From Paenibacillus planticolens (GTDB taxonomy: Bacteria; Bacillota; Bacilli; Paenibacillales; NBRC-103111), in NCBI RefSeq assembly GCF_013141725.1, contig NZ_WHNZ01000004.1, positions 1 through 64,000 of the forward strand: a DNA stretch of 64,000 nucleotides, written 5' to 3'. Made by a program: the position numbers and the translations under genes. Positions within the stretch are counted from its first letter, which is position 1; each line of letters begins with the position of its first letter. Of the stretch, positions 7,645 to 15,850 are shown in pieces. Below the pieces are notes generated by a model, which did no database searches, had not been told where the DNA came from, and was given only the letters and a program-made list of their open reading frames with translations.

Positions 7645-7861
7645 AAATAAAATAAAAAAGAAGCGCCCCACACTATACTCATTAATACCAACCGGCGACC
7701 AAACCACGGTATTTATGAGCCCCAGGAGAGAGCAACTTCTTTTTCGTTTAGGTTTATAGTTATATTTTACTTAACCTTCGCGAAAAACGCAAGTGCTAAA
7801 CTCCTCTTTAAGTGTTGCCATTTTAAGTAATGGCGGGCGCAATAGAAGGAGTTTTTTCGTT

Positions 7862-8515
7862 ATGTCCACTAATCTATCCGCAATCACATCCGTATTCGAA
7901 CTCGCTGACCTCACGCCATACGAGCGCGTCACCCTCATCTATTTACGCACGCTTTCCCTCGAACACGCATCCGTTTTCCCTTCCTACGAAACTATCGCGC
8001 AAAAATGCGGCATGGTCCGCCGAACTGCTATAAACGTTATCAAGCGCCTGGTCGACGCCGGCCTTATTACAAAAGAACACCGTTACCGGATCGTAGCTGC
8101 CGATCGCAAGCAAACGTCCAACACTTACGAAGTTTCTGCGCCGTCGTCAAATTCACCCGTAGAAACGGACGAGCTGGCGCCGTCAAATTCACCCTATAAT
8201 TCAAATTCTTTTAAACCAAAACAAGAAGAAGAATATATTAATAAGTCCACGCACGAAATCGATGATATTCCGTATCTCCCATTTGAAAACGAAATCAAAC
8301 GTCATAAAATAACATCCGAAACCCGCACGGCCATCCTCGCACATATGACCGAAGCCGGCGCCGACATCTGGCATTATAGCGCAGAGGCTATTCGACGCGC
8401 ACTTAAGAAAGCAACGAACCGTATGCGCCTGGGCAGCGGCCTCTATAACCCTCCGAAATGGATCGCGTCAGCCATCCGCAATGAGCAGATGAATCTCGAC
8501 ATTGCTGGCGCTTGA
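7862..8515 (+). CDS. winged-helix replication initiator-like protein
   Basis: The 217-residue protein has an N-terminal helix-turn-helix/winged-helix domain (residues about 18-85, FPSYETIAQKCGMVRRTAIN), a low-complexity Ser/Pro/Asn linker and a C-terminal helical domain (IWHYSAEAIRRALKKA) as seen in RepA/DnaD-like initiators of Gram-positive plasmids and phages. The ATG at 7862 is chosen because AGAAGGAG lies upstream; the open frame extends to 7793 without a ribosome site. Placement next to DnaA boxes and a partition locus supports an origin-binding role. It could instead be a transcription regulator of the same fold. Confidence 0.7.
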   Translation: MSTNLSAITSVFELADLTPYERVTLIYLRTLSLEHASVFPSYETIAQKCGMVRRTAINVIKRLVDAGLITKEHRYRIVAADRKQTSNTYEVSAPSSNSPVETDELAPSNSPYNSNSFKPKQEEEYINKSTHEIDDIPYLPFENEIKRHKITSETRTAILAHMTEAGADIWHYSAEAIRRALKKATNRMRLGSGLYNPPKWIASAIRNEQMNLDIAGA

Positions 8516-8546
8516 TCGCGCAGCTTAAATTATTTTTTGCGCAAAC

Positions 8547-8586
8547 TGTACGGAATTCTTCCGACCGGCGTCGTAGTCAGTGTAAG
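8547..8586 (+). promoter_or_regulatory. conserved phage motif copy 1 (candidate phage-sigma promoter)
   Basis: TGTACGGAA at 8547-8555 and GTCGTA at 8570-8575, separated by exactly the spacing seen in four other copies (TGTACG, 17 bp, GTCGTA), followed by GTGTAAG. It sits 42 bp before the ATG at 8617. The -35/-10-like geometry and its placement before genes suggest a promoter read by the sigma-like factor at 18156. Confidence 0.65.
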
Positions 8587-8616
8587 ACGAAAACGAACGG
8601 TAAGGAGGCCGCCACA

Positions 8617-8745
8617 ATGAGCGCTAAAGTAATCGATTTCGCATCGTGCCCGCCACGCATCTATCTCGAACTCGCCGAGTTATCTCGCGGAAATGAACGA
8701 GTGCGTCGCGTTTGGCTGCGCAGGTATCTGAGTTTCACCGTCTAA
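8617..8745 (+). CDS. 42-residue protein, unknown
   Basis: ATG preceded by TAAGGAGGCC. The product is short and basic at its C-terminus (RRVWLRRYLSF) with a CPP motif near the start. It directly follows the first conserved promoter-like motif and precedes the iteron region, so it is an early or middle gene. No family is recognised. Confidence 0.5.
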   Translation: MSAKVIDFASCPPRIYLELAELSRGNERVRRVWLRRYLSFTV

Positions 8746-8751
8746 TCGCGG

Positions 8752-8789
8752 ATATGGACGTTTGTAGTTTCGCATGGACAAATGTGACT
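8752..8789. repeat. iteron pair 1 (ATGGACAAATGT type)
   Basis: ATATGGACGTTTGTAGT at 8752-8768 and ATGGACAAATGTGACT at 8774-8789 are two copies of a unit that recurs twice at 9263-9322. They are iteron- or operator-like sites flanking the AT-rich dyad region. Confidence 0.55.
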
Positions 8790-9073
8790 TCAACGTTCGC
8801 TGCGATCGCCAGTCTAACGGAATCAATTCGCAAAAATACCGCCTTTCCGTTTGCCCATGAATTTACCGTCAAATTAACGCGCCTAAACCTCCGGAGGATA
8901 AAATGTTCCACCTCGATATTAAAACGGCTAATTTCACGCTAAAAACACGGTAAAACAACGCGGAGGTTTCGGCGGCGAGGGTGTACATGCGGAAATCGGC
9001 GGCCCGTGCTGTCCGTATGTTTGGGTTTTAGAGATAAAACCCTTTCGCGGCAAAGGTATATGTTTTGAATATC

Positions 9074-9180
9074 TCGTTACGGAATGGTTTTAACCGTAAC
9101 GAAACGATATGAACGTAGTGAATATCGTTAGATCTTAAGATCTTAAAGTCTTTATATATCTTTTAAAGATTCTTTATATA
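9074..9180. other. cluster of dyads and AT-rich direct repeats (origin-like or regulatory)
   Basis: Three dyads follow one another: a perfect 9-bp inverted repeat TCGTTACGG/CCGTAACGA (9074-9102), an 8-bp one AACGATAT/ATATCGTT (9103-9129) and the 14-bp palindrome AGATCTTAAGATCT (9130-9143). Then TCTTTATATA occurs twice (9149-9158, 9171-9180) in very AT-rich DNA. With the flanking iterons this looks like an unwinding element of an origin or a large regulatory site. The surrounding 8746-9353 gap holds only a possible 16-codon ORF at 8903-8953 with a good ribosome site (CGGAGGATAA). Confidence 0.5.
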
Positions 9181-9262
9181 CGTTATTACTACGTTAATCC
9201 TTACGTAGACTCAACGTTAAGCTACCGATGGTCTTCCGCCAACCTTTCCGGGGACCGCCCGC

Positions 9263-9322
9263 ATATGGACAAATGTGACATCGGTATTTATTACGAATCT
9301 ACAATATGGACAAATGTAGTAT
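9263..9322. repeat. iteron pair 2 (ATATGGACAAATGT type)
   Basis: ATATGGACAAATGTGACAT at 9263-9281 and ATATGGACAAATGTAGTAT at 9304-9322 match the pair at 8752-8789; each pair contains one GTGAC-type and one GTAGT-type copy. The last copy is 31 bp before the start of the gene at 9354, so it may also act as an operator. Confidence 0.6.
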
Positions 9323-9353
9323 TTTCGTAAACTAATCGAAAGGTTGTGGCGAA

Positions 9354-9764
9354 ATGAAAACGCTGAAAACGTGGGAAATGATTCGCGATATTCGCGAAGG
9401 GGAAACGTACGAAGTTGCGGCAGGTCAATTCGAAGGATGCGGAGTTACCTACGCTAATTACTCTAACTACGCTTCGAAGGTCTTGGTATGGGACGCGCCA
9501 CAGTACTTTAAGGACGTGGAGTTATTTGTAGCTGCCCGTGGAATTTGCGAAGGGTACGAATGGCGCAAACGCACGCCAGCCATCACCGTAGACTTCACCA
9601 AAGCATTCGCTGCGTACGAAAAGGGCGCGAGTATTAAGCCCGCAAGTTGGCTCGAACACAATCCGCCCTATATGAAGGCTAACGAAGGTAATCACGATTT
9701 TAGAGCGGAAGACATCCGCGGAAAATGGATCGTAGAAGGCGACGGTGAATACTGGTGGGAATGA
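9354..9764 (+). CDS. phage hypothetical protein (136 aa)
   Basis: The ATG follows GAAAGGTTGTGG. The product is rich in aromatic and acidic residues and has a beta-type composition with paired WLEHNPPYM and KWIVEGDGEYWW segments. It is the first gene of a tightly packed block of small early genes to 11162. Its stop overlaps the next start (ATGA). No family is recognised with confidence. Confidence 0.65.
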   Translation: MKTLKTWEMIRDIREGETYEVAAGQFEGCGVTYANYSNYASKVLVWDAPQYFKDVELFVAARGICEGYEWRKRTPAITVDFTKAFAAYEKGASIKPASWLEHNPPYMKANEGNHDFRAEDIRGKWIVEGDGEYWWE

Positions 9765-9964
9765 CGCGCAACGCAATCCGCTGCCTGGCGTGTAACGACG
9801 TAATTGAATCGCGGAGCCAGCATGATTTTAACTGGTGTTCCTGCGGCAGTGTTGCGGTCGATGGCGGACTCATGTACGGCAAGCGAATGTTTCCATCCGG
9901 CCAACCCAGCGAGTGGTACGCAGATTTATCCGAATATGAGGAGGCGCAATATGACGCAAAATAA
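9761..9964 (+). CDS. small zinc-ribbon-like phage protein
   Basis: Starts at the ATG that overlaps the upstream stop codon. The 67-residue product has paired cysteines RCLACNDV and WCSCGSV followed by a glycine-rich stretch, the form of a small zinc ribbon common among uncharacterised phage proteins. It may bind nucleic acid or protein. Role unknown. Confidence 0.65.
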   Translation: MTRNAIRCLACNDVIESRSQHDFNWCSCGSVAVDGGLMYGKRMFPSGQPSEWYADLSEYEEAQYDAK

Positions 9965-10334
9965 CGTAATTAAATCGATCACACTAACGCCCGATTTCCG
10001 CCTGACCACGGACGGCGACCGCAACTTTATCCTGGAGCGCCGCCATACGGTCGACCCAACGAAGGCGCCCGGCTTTGAACGTAGGAACGCGGAAGCAATC
10101 GAAGCTACTGGCGCCGCCCTGCCGACGGAAAAACGCGATGATTGGCGCGAGGACGGTTACTACGGATTTACGGCGGCGGGCCTTAGCGCAGCCTTATCGA
10201 CGGTGGCGGTGCGGTCGGCGTGGGCACAATCGGAAGACATGGCGGACTATATCGATAGGATTGCGCAAGAGCAGCGGCGGCTGACGGAATTAACGAGTGG
10301 GCTGCGGGAGGCGCCCGCTGATGAAACTCATTGA
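9951..10334 (+). CDS. phage hypothetical protein (127 aa)
   Basis: The ATG at 9951 has GAGGAGGCG upstream and overlaps the end of the zinc-ribbon gene. The product has a beta-rich N-terminal part (ITLTPDFRLTTDGDRNFILERR), a Tyr/Gly patch and a helical C-terminus. It is part of the early small-gene block; no function is recognised. Confidence 0.6.
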   Translation: MTQNNVIKSITLTPDFRLTTDGDRNFILERRHTVDPTKAPGFERRNAEAIEATGAALPTEKRDDWREDGYYGFTAAGLSAALSTVAVRSAWAQSEDMADYIDRIAQEQRRLTELTSGLREAPADETH

Positions 10335-10464
10335 AATGGCGGAAATCATTCGCAAGGGGACCGGATGCAGCCAACATCTGGCGTTCAATGTAGCAACGGA
10401 CATTAAAATCGCGGAGGCAAAGGAGAAATTAGATGAGCGAAAACAAGCGCGACTTAAATGCTGA
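10321..10464 (+). CDS. 47-residue helical protein
   Basis: The ATG has GGGAGGCG seven bases upstream and lies within the end of the previous gene. The product is a charged helix with two cysteines and ends inside the start of the next gene. The overlap on both sides and good ribosome site support translation; function unknown. Confidence 0.5.
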   Translation: MKLIEMAEIIRKGTGCSQHLAFNVATDIKIAEAKEKLDERKQARLKC

Positions 10465-10777
10465 TTTGACGCTATGCGAGGCGGCGACGGCGGGACCGTG
10501 GTTTAAAACGGACGGTATTCATGCTCTATACGTATCAACAAACGCTTGCATGGATGTTATCGCAGAATGCGAAGTTGCACGCGACGCTACCTTTATCGCC
10601 GAAGCACGCACCGGATGGCCGCACGCGATTAGACGGGCGATGGCGGCGGAGGCGGAAGTCGAACGGCTACGTGCGGTCCTTGAACAAATGGATGATCGTA
10701 AGAATCCGATGATGCCACGTTCGCAAATGGCGCGAATCGCGAAGGAGGCGTTAGATTATGCCACGCGAAAAGGTTAA
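10433..10777 (+). CDS. Ead/Ea22-like phage protein
   Basis: The sequence AATAGPW near residue 19 and DATFIAEAR near 52-60, followed by an alpha-helical tail, are the hallmarks of the Ead/Ea22-like family found in early regions of many phages. The molecular role of the family is not established. GCAAAGGAG precedes the ATG. Confidence 0.7.
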   Translation: MSENKRDLNADLTLCEAATAGPWFKTDGIHALYVSTNACMDVIAECEVARDATFIAEARTGWPHAIRRAMAAEAEVERLRAVLEQMDDRKNPMMPRSQMARIAKEALDYATRKG

Positions 10778-11162
10778 CACGTCCGACTGGCGCAACATCC
10801 CCGCCGATAAATGGAATGTGCGGACGGTACAGACGATGTGTATTGATCGTAATCGCGAATTATACGGCGTTGAGCAGTATGTGCCCTACCGCAACTGGGC
10901 CGCTGAGCAGGCGCTGATTAAACGTAATCTAACGCAATACGGCGCGGAAGTTCTACGCGAGGTATTCGACCAGGCATTCCGCGAGTACAGGCCGACGAGG
11001 GACTATCCGCAGTTGACGGCAGGCTTCGTATTGTCGTACGTGGCGAGCCGAATATTGCCGAGGGTGCTGGCCAAACGCGAAGCTGAGAAAGAGGCGCGAG
11101 AACGGCGTGCGGCTACGGAGGAGGGCGGTCCGAGTGCTGGCGAGGTGGCTGCGTGGTTGTGA
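10758..11162 (+). CDS. phage hypothetical protein (134 aa)
   Basis: Starts within the end of the Ead-like gene after GAAGGAGGCG. The product is largely helical with a Trp/Tyr-rich N-terminal half and a charged C-terminal helix (LAKREAEKEARERRAATEE). Possibly a DNA-associated early protein; no family is recognised. Confidence 0.6.
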   Translation: MPREKVNTSDWRNIPADKWNVRTVQTMCIDRNRELYGVEQYVPYRNWAAEQALIKRNLTQYGAEVLREVFDQAFREYRPTRDYPQLTAGFVLSYVASRILPRVLAKREAEKEARERRAATEEGGPSAGEVAAWL

Positions 11163-11192
11163 CGTAACAAAATGAATAGAGGTGTCCGTTAA

Positions 11193-11363
11193 ATGGAATC
11201 AACAAAATGGAAATGCAGTTATAGGAATTGCAATGAAGACGCCACTACAGAAGGTCACGTTTTTGCGAAGGAAGTTGATGGAGAAGCACTTGTTCCAAAA
11301 CTTGTACTTGCGTGTGATATACATAAAGAGAAGTTGGAATTTTTCGAGAAAGTATCAAAGTGA
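11193..11363 (+). CDS. small zinc-finger-like protein (56 aa)
   Basis: ATG with AGAGGTG upstream. The frame reads KCSYRNCNEDATTEGH with a later LACDIHKEK, giving a C-x4-C...H...C-x2-H pattern suggestive of a metal site. The longer frame that covers the same bases (11182-11370) lacks such a pattern and is its shadow. Function unknown. Confidence 0.6.
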   Translation: MESTKWKCSYRNCNEDATTEGHVFAKEVDGEALVPKLVLACDIHKEKLEFFEKVSK

Positions 11364-11533
11364 ATATTAAGTTACATCGCGAAACGCCAAATAACCGCAA
11401 ATTAGTCCGAATTCGCCCGTTTTCAAAAAATTCCCTACTCGTAGGGGGCGAACTTTCGTTTTCGCCGATTTACGCGATATCTCTCGTTTGATGAAAACGT
11501 AATCCTCATGTTAAATTTTGGAGGTGACCGCAA

Positions 11534-11713
11534 ATGTTCGATAAGCTACTCGGATTAACCGCACCTGATCGCGTATCCGAAGCGTTCATGTGGCGGTGGG
11601 CAACGGAGCATCCCGTGCTCCATACAATTATCGAAGTAACGAATCAGCCGTACTTTTTAGTCGCGGTGGTGTTCGTTGGGTATCACGTCATTCGGCGAAT
11701 GGTCCGGCGCTGA
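11534..11713 (+). CDS. single-pass membrane protein (59 aa)
   Basis: Preceded by GGAGGTGACC. A mostly polar N-terminal region is followed by a membrane helix around residues 40-54 (PYFLVAVVFVGYHVI) and a basic tail RRMVRR. Its isolation, with 170 bp before it that contain two small hairpins (11434-11470), suggests its own control. The function is not recognised. Confidence 0.55.
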   Translation: MFDKLLGLTAPDRVSEAFMWRWATEHPVLHTIIEVTNQPYFLVAVVFVGYHVIRRMVRR

Positions 11714-11844
11714 GCCTAATCGCAAATATTCTCAGTTGATGATTGCGCAAGTTGCTGATACATTGTTGAATATGACAGGAACGCGCCGGTCCCAACACGT
11801 TTAAAATACGTGCTATTATATTAATTAAGGCAGGTGATCAAACG

Positions 11845-12639
11845 TTGTCTAATCACGCATCAAAATGCATTCTACGCGAACCATGCACGTACGCCAATAC
11901 GGAAGCATGTAACGCAATGTGCGGACCCTACGTCGCCATGCACGGGCACTCGGGCGCAGGCGGACGGATTGCAGCCGCTAACCTTCCGGCCGATTACCGT
12001 ATGCTCACGCTTAAGACCGCACCCTCCGCAGCAACCATCGTTCGTATAGGCAGCGATACGATGGCGCTCGGATCCTTCATCGGTCAATATGCGGCCACTT
12101 TTACGAGACAATTTGACGACGGGGAAGACGGTCCGCAGCGACGAGTTAAATCGTTATATCTGTACTCCGAATCGCCCGGCACCGGCAAGACGACGACGGC
12201 GGCCGCTCTGCTTAACGAATACCTCACCGTTCACTATATCGGTTCCCTCAAGCGGAATAGGCAAGCGCTTGATCGGCCGGCGTATTTCTTAGATGTGAAC
12301 GAGTGGCAGACGGATTTCAATGCGTTCAATAGACCGCGTGTTCCAGAAGACGTAGCAGCTCCGGCCGCCGAGCGTTATTATAAAGCGCAGCGAATCGCGC
12401 AGAGTGTTCCGTTCCTCGTAATGGATGACGTAGGTGTACGTGAGGCTAGCGAAGCATTTCGCGCAGACTTACACGCAATTATTAACGCAAGGACAACAGA
12501 CGGACTTCCGACTGTGTATACGTCGAATTTACCGATGGCGGAGTTGATGCGGCTTTATGACGCGCGACTCGCCGACCGTGTGCGGGATATGTGCGTGGAA
12601 ATATCGTTCCAGGGCGGAAGTAATCGCGGGATGAGATAA
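11845..12639 (+). CDS. DnaC/IstB-like helicase loader ATPase
   Basis: The 264-residue product has Walker A SPGTGKTT, Walker B FLVMDDVG, a sensor TSN and the arginine-rich RLADRVRDMC segment of DnaC/DnaI-type AAA+ loaders, which place the replicative helicase at the origin. Four cysteines in residues 8-27 could bind zinc. The start is a TTG with AGGTGATC upstream. Its neighbours are the DnaB-like helicase and primase, making a complete replisome-loading set. A TATTATATT sequence near 11812-11820 may be part of its promoter. Confidence 0.85.
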   Translation: MSNHASKCILREPCTYANTEACNAMCGPYVAMHGHSGAGGRIAAANLPADYRMLTLKTAPSAATIVRIGSDTMALGSFIGQYAATFTRQFDDGEDGPQRRVKSLYLYSESPGTGKTTTAAALLNEYLTVHYIGSLKRNRQALDRPAYFLDVNEWQTDFNAFNRPRVPEDVAAPAAERYYKAQRIAQSVPFLVMDDVGVREASEAFRADLHAIINARTTDGLPTVYTSNLPMAELMRLYDARLADRVRDMCVEISFQGGSNRGMR

Positions 12640-12682
12640 AGTCGATAAGTTGATGTAAAATTAAAAAGGAGGCTGCGGTATT

Positions 12683-13075
12683 ATGGCGATTGATGTACAG
12701 CTCCCAAAATTCAATATTATCCTTTTTGTTAAACCAGTGAGCAACGATAGATGTGACTACGAAAACACTAACGCATATAGAAAAAGGCACGATTTCACAC
12801 TTGATTTGCTGGCGAGAAAAGGTGGAGTATACTTCTTACTAGATGATTCCGGTCTTCTGTACATTGGCCGATCCAATAACATAAGACATCGAATAAGCGA
12901 GCATTTACGCGGACAATCAGTCACCATTAAGAAGCACCGATGCCGCATTACGCGAATAGCAGTAATTTACGAAGAGGAACAGTATAAGCAAGAAATATAC
13001 GAATCCTACGCTATCCGAAGATTTGTTCCGAAATACAACGCGGACAAAAAGGACGGAGGTGCCGTCGGTGCCTAG
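12683..13075 (+). CDS. free-standing GIY-YIG nuclease
   Basis: The 130-residue product holds one GIY-YIG domain: GVY at residues 48-50, YIG at 60-62, a following RSNNIRHR with the catalytic Arg, and a downstream Glu in EIYESYAI. No DNA-binding extension is present. It is inserted between loader and helicase genes and is more AT-rich than both, which fits a mobile homing-type gene. It overlaps the helicase start by eight bases and even provides that gene's Shine-Dalgarno. Alternatively it could act in repair. Confidence 0.8.
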   Translation: MAIDVQLPKFNIILFVKPVSNDRCDYENTNAYRKRHDFTLDLLARKGGVYFLLDDSGLLYIGRSNNIRHRISEHLRGQSVTIKKHRCRITRIAVIYEEEQYKQEIYESYAIRRFVPKYNADKKDGGAVGA

Positions 13076-14423
13076 TTACGGTGAGCAGCTTCTTTCGAAA
13101 ATCTGTGATGACAACGATGTTGGGGCGATCGTTAGGTACTCCATCAACGAGTCAGACTTCGCGACTGAAACGGAGAGAAAGGCGTTTTGTTTCGTACTTC
13201 AACACAGCGATGCTAACAAAGGGAGTGCGCCCTCCTACGCAACTTTGGTCGGTGAAATCGATGGTTTTACGTACATCCCGGCTGTAACCGACTCTTACGA
13301 ATTCCTCACGAAAAGCCTTAAGGACGCAGCAGGGAGGCGCCAATTCGCGGAGTGGTTCGAGTCTGGTCAAATTACGGCCAACTTCTCTAAAATGACCGCT
13401 GAGAACTTCGGAAAGTACTTGCGCGAAGAGTCAGATCGTATTATGCTAAGAACAAGCGTTCGGTCTGTGTTGAACTTCAAAACATTAGAAACGCTCCGCC
13501 ACGAATTCCGCGAAGAATACGAGAAACGCAAGGAGGGCCGCTCGTTCAAGTTGTGGCGGACGCCGTTTGAATCGCTAAACGCAGAAATCGGCGGCCTCTA
13601 TTCCGGCGACATCTACGGCGTCATGGCGGAGTCCGGACGTGGCAAGTCGTATCTGATCGCGTGCTTAGTCGACGAGCTACTCCGCCAGGGCGCGAAGGTT
13701 CTCGTTAAATCCTACGAGCTCAAAGCGTATCTGTGGCTTGCGCGCCTCATATCGATTATGACTGCGCGAGACGGAGCGCTTGATCTCGAAGGGTTCGCGC
13801 AGAGAGTCGGACTGCCGAATAAGGCAATACTTAGCGGCCAGCTCGACGGCGAACTAGAAGAATATTTCCTGCGTACGGTGGACGCGCTTAACGAATACTA
13901 TCCGGGCAAACTCTATTTACAGGCGAAGGGCGACCGTGACCTAACGCGAACACTGGCGGACCTCGATCGTGAGCTGCAGCAGAATCCGGAGATTGACGTA
14001 TGCGTAGTAGATCCGTTCTACGGGCTCTCAGATATATACGGATCCAACGCGAATAAGACGGCGGGCGGAGCGGCCGAACAAGCTGCGCGTAAATTCGAAC
14101 AGATCATCGGCGCTAACGACGTTGTCGGCATTTTCGCGATACAGGCGTCATCTACGGAAAAGTCCGAAGCGGATGACGAGGGCCGGCGTGAATTAAAGCT
14201 ACCGAGGCGCGACCAAGTGAAAACGACGAAGGCCGTTCTCGAAATCGCGACGAACTTATTCGCGTTCGATGCCGTCGATGGTAACGGCAGGATCGGCGTT
14301 GAGAAGGGACGTAATGGCGGCGAGGGGTTTACGATCGACTTGCTTGCGCTAATGGATTACGGCGTGTTGCGGGAGTTACCGAAGGGTGCGGAGGCGGCTG
14401 CGCAGTTTTCGAATGGGTTTTGA
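13068..14423 (+). CDS. replicative DNA helicase, DnaB-like
   Basis: A 451-residue RecA-fold helicase with Walker A AESGRGKS around residues 186-193, Walker B CVVDPFYG and a Q-type motif FAIQASS near the C-terminus. It unwinds DNA 5'-3' at phage forks together with the primase at 14850. The GTG at 13068 is chosen because GGAGGT lies seven bases upstream; the open frame begins at 13023 without a ribosome site. The N-terminal 150 residues are helical and would contact primase and loader. Confidence 0.87.
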   Translation: MPSYGEQLLSKICDDNDVGAIVRYSINESDFATETERKAFCFVLQHSDANKGSAPSYATLVGEIDGFTYIPAVTDSYEFLTKSLKDAAGRRQFAEWFESGQITANFSKMTAENFGKYLREESDRIMLRTSVRSVLNFKTLETLRHEFREEYEKRKEGRSFKLWRTPFESLNAEIGGLYSGDIYGVMAESGRGKSYLIACLVDELLRQGAKVLVKSYELKAYLWLARLISIMTARDGALDLEGFAQRVGLPNKAILSGQLDGELEEYFLRTVDALNEYYPGKLYLQAKGDRDLTRTLADLDRELQQNPEIDVCVVDPFYGLSDIYGSNANKTAGGAAEQAARKFEQIIGANDVVGIFAIQASSTEKSEADDEGRRELKLPRRDQVKTTKAVLEIATNLFAFDAVDGNGRIGVEKGRNGGEGFTIDLLALMDYGVLRELPKGAEAAAQFSNGF

Positions 14424-14445
14424 ATATTAGCATTAAGTGGTTAAA

Positions 14446-14520
14446 TCCGTGTGAAAATTAACACTTTATTTTATGACTTGTCTGTGTTATTCTCATATTG
14501 TGGAAAATAATTCACACGGA
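14446..14520. promoter_or_regulatory. 10-bp inverted repeat flanking the promoter of the RHH gene
   Basis: TCCGTGTGAA (14446-14455) and TTCACACGGA (14511-14520) form a perfect 10-bp inverted repeat separated by 55 bp, with a smaller GTGT...ACAC dyad inside. The enclosed DNA is AT-rich and holds promoter-like TTATGA and CATATT hexamers 17 bp apart. The right arm ends at the Shine-Dalgarno. It looks like a looped operator for the RHH protein that follows. Confidence 0.55.
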
Positions 14521-14529
14521 GGAATTAAG

Positions 14530-14832
14530 ATGAGTGAACTCAAGAAGACAATTAAAGCACTTATTCAGAACAAAGACGAGAAGGACACTTCAATTAGAAT
14601 TAATGTTTCTATGTTAAAGCATGAAAATAGAAGATTAGAGCTTGTTTCAAAGTTGATCAACAAACCTAAGCAATCACTAATTGAAGACCTCTTTCTAGCG
14701 GCATTAAAGGATTTAGAAATAGAACTAGGTTTCCGCGCAGACAACATTCAGTTCGAAAATGATATGCGCTCTGATACTCCCCTTCAAGAGCTAATTGAAA
14801 AGTATCGGAATTTAAGTGATTACCTTCTATAA
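14530..14832 (+). CDS. ribbon-helix-helix DNA-binding protein
   Basis: The 100-residue product contains TSIRINVSMLKHENRRLE followed by KQSLIEDLFLAALKDLE, the strand-helix-helix pattern of Arc/CopG-type repressors. CACGGAGGAATTAAG precedes the ATG. Base composition is clearly more AT-rich than the helicase and primase genes on either side, so it was probably acquired separately. The inverted repeat at 14446-14520 suggests autoregulation. Confidence 0.7.
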   Translation: MSELKKTIKALIQNKDEKDTSIRINVSMLKHENRRLELVSKLINKPKQSLIEDLFLAALKDLEIELGFRADNIQFENDMRSDTPLQELIEKYRNLSDYLL

Positions 14833-14849
14833 GAAAGAGGTGACCGCGA

Positions 14850-15839
14850 TTGACCGCCAGACTAACGCTTAACGGACGCCGCGTCACCGTCGACATCGAA
14901 CGGGAACTCCGCGAATATGATTGGAGCCGAGCGGTATGGCAGGCGGATAAGTTACTCGCCGTAAGCCCGTTCCGATACGATAAAAGTCCGAGTTTCTACT
15001 GTTATCTCGCGGATACCTTGACGGCACGCGCCGGCGATTGGGGCGATAGTGGCGGATCAGGCGAATATGCTCGCGGCGGCTTCGTTAAGCTGCTCGCGTT
15101 CCTCCGAAACGAGGACGAGTATAGTACGCGCGAATATCTGCTATCCGAGTATCAATCCGAATCTACGATCGTGGACGAAAACTACACGTTAGAGGTGCCG
15201 GAGCTCACGATTACCGAGCGGCGCCGTCCGCTGGACAAGCGGATTTTGTCCGAGTATGCCTGGCGCCATCCGTATTTGGAATCGCGCGGCATACCGGAAG
15301 AGATTCAGCGGTTGTACGGCGTGGGGTACGATAGGCGCAGAAAAGCCGTGACATTTCCGTGGTTTTCGACAAATGGCGACCTCGCTAACGTCAAATATAG
15401 GCGTATAGACACGAAGGTCTTCTGGTACGCACCGAATGCAACACCTATCCGCGAATGTATATACGCAATGGATGTCGTATATCGTTTGAAAATTCGGAAA
15501 GTTGTGATTTGCGAGGCGGAAGTTGATGCGCAAACTTGTGCGGCAGCTGGCGTCTTCGGTATCGCAACGGGTGGATGTGCGTTTAATACGACGAAGGCGG
15601 ATATTATATTGCGGTCGCCAATCGAGGAGCTCGTTATCATGGCGGACCATGACGCAGCAGGTCAGAAGCTTAAGCGTCAAATTATCGACTTGATGCGCGG
15701 CAAGATAGCGATAAAGGTTGCCGGCTATCCGAAACGGTGGAAAGATCCGAATGAGATGGCGGTGAGTGCCGGATTAGGAGCGTTGCGGGAACGCGTGGAG
15801 GGTGCGCGGGAAGTGAAAAGCAAGTTTAAATTACTGTAG
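14850..15839 (+). CDS. DNA primase with Toprim domain
   Basis: A 329-residue protein with a Toprim domain: the catalytic glutamate in VVICEAEVDAQT and the aspartates in MADHDAAG. Phage primases of this type make RNA primers for lagging-strand synthesis. The N-terminal region lacks an obvious zinc finger. Starts at TTG after AGAGGTGACC. It is separated from the agr-like operon by only 11 bp, so early replication and signalling genes may share a transcript. Confidence 0.85.
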   Translation: MTARLTLNGRRVTVDIERELREYDWSRAVWQADKLLAVSPFRYDKSPSFYCYLADTLTARAGDWGDSGGSGEYARGGFVKLLAFLRNEDEYSTREYLLSEYQSESTIVDENYTLEVPELTITERRRPLDKRILSEYAWRHPYLESRGIPEEIQRLYGVGYDRRRKAVTFPWFSTNGDLANVKYRRIDTKVFWYAPNATPIRECIYAMDVVYRLKIRKVVICEAEVDAQTCAAAGVFGIATGGCAFNTTKADIILRSPIEELVIMADHDAAGQKLKRQIIDLMRGKIAIKVAGYPKRWKDPNEMAVSAGLGALRERVEGAREVKSKFKLL

Positions 15840-15850
15840 GCGGTGCACGT

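Noticed and set aside
7364..7759. 131-codon open frame upstream of the origin
   Set aside because: Its VYVYV runs are only the translation of the TTTACG repeats, it spans the DnaA boxes, and it has no ribosome site.
11182..11370. 62-codon frame
   Set aside because: The overlapping frame 11193-11363 has a better ribosome site and a cysteine/histidine pattern; this one is its shadow.
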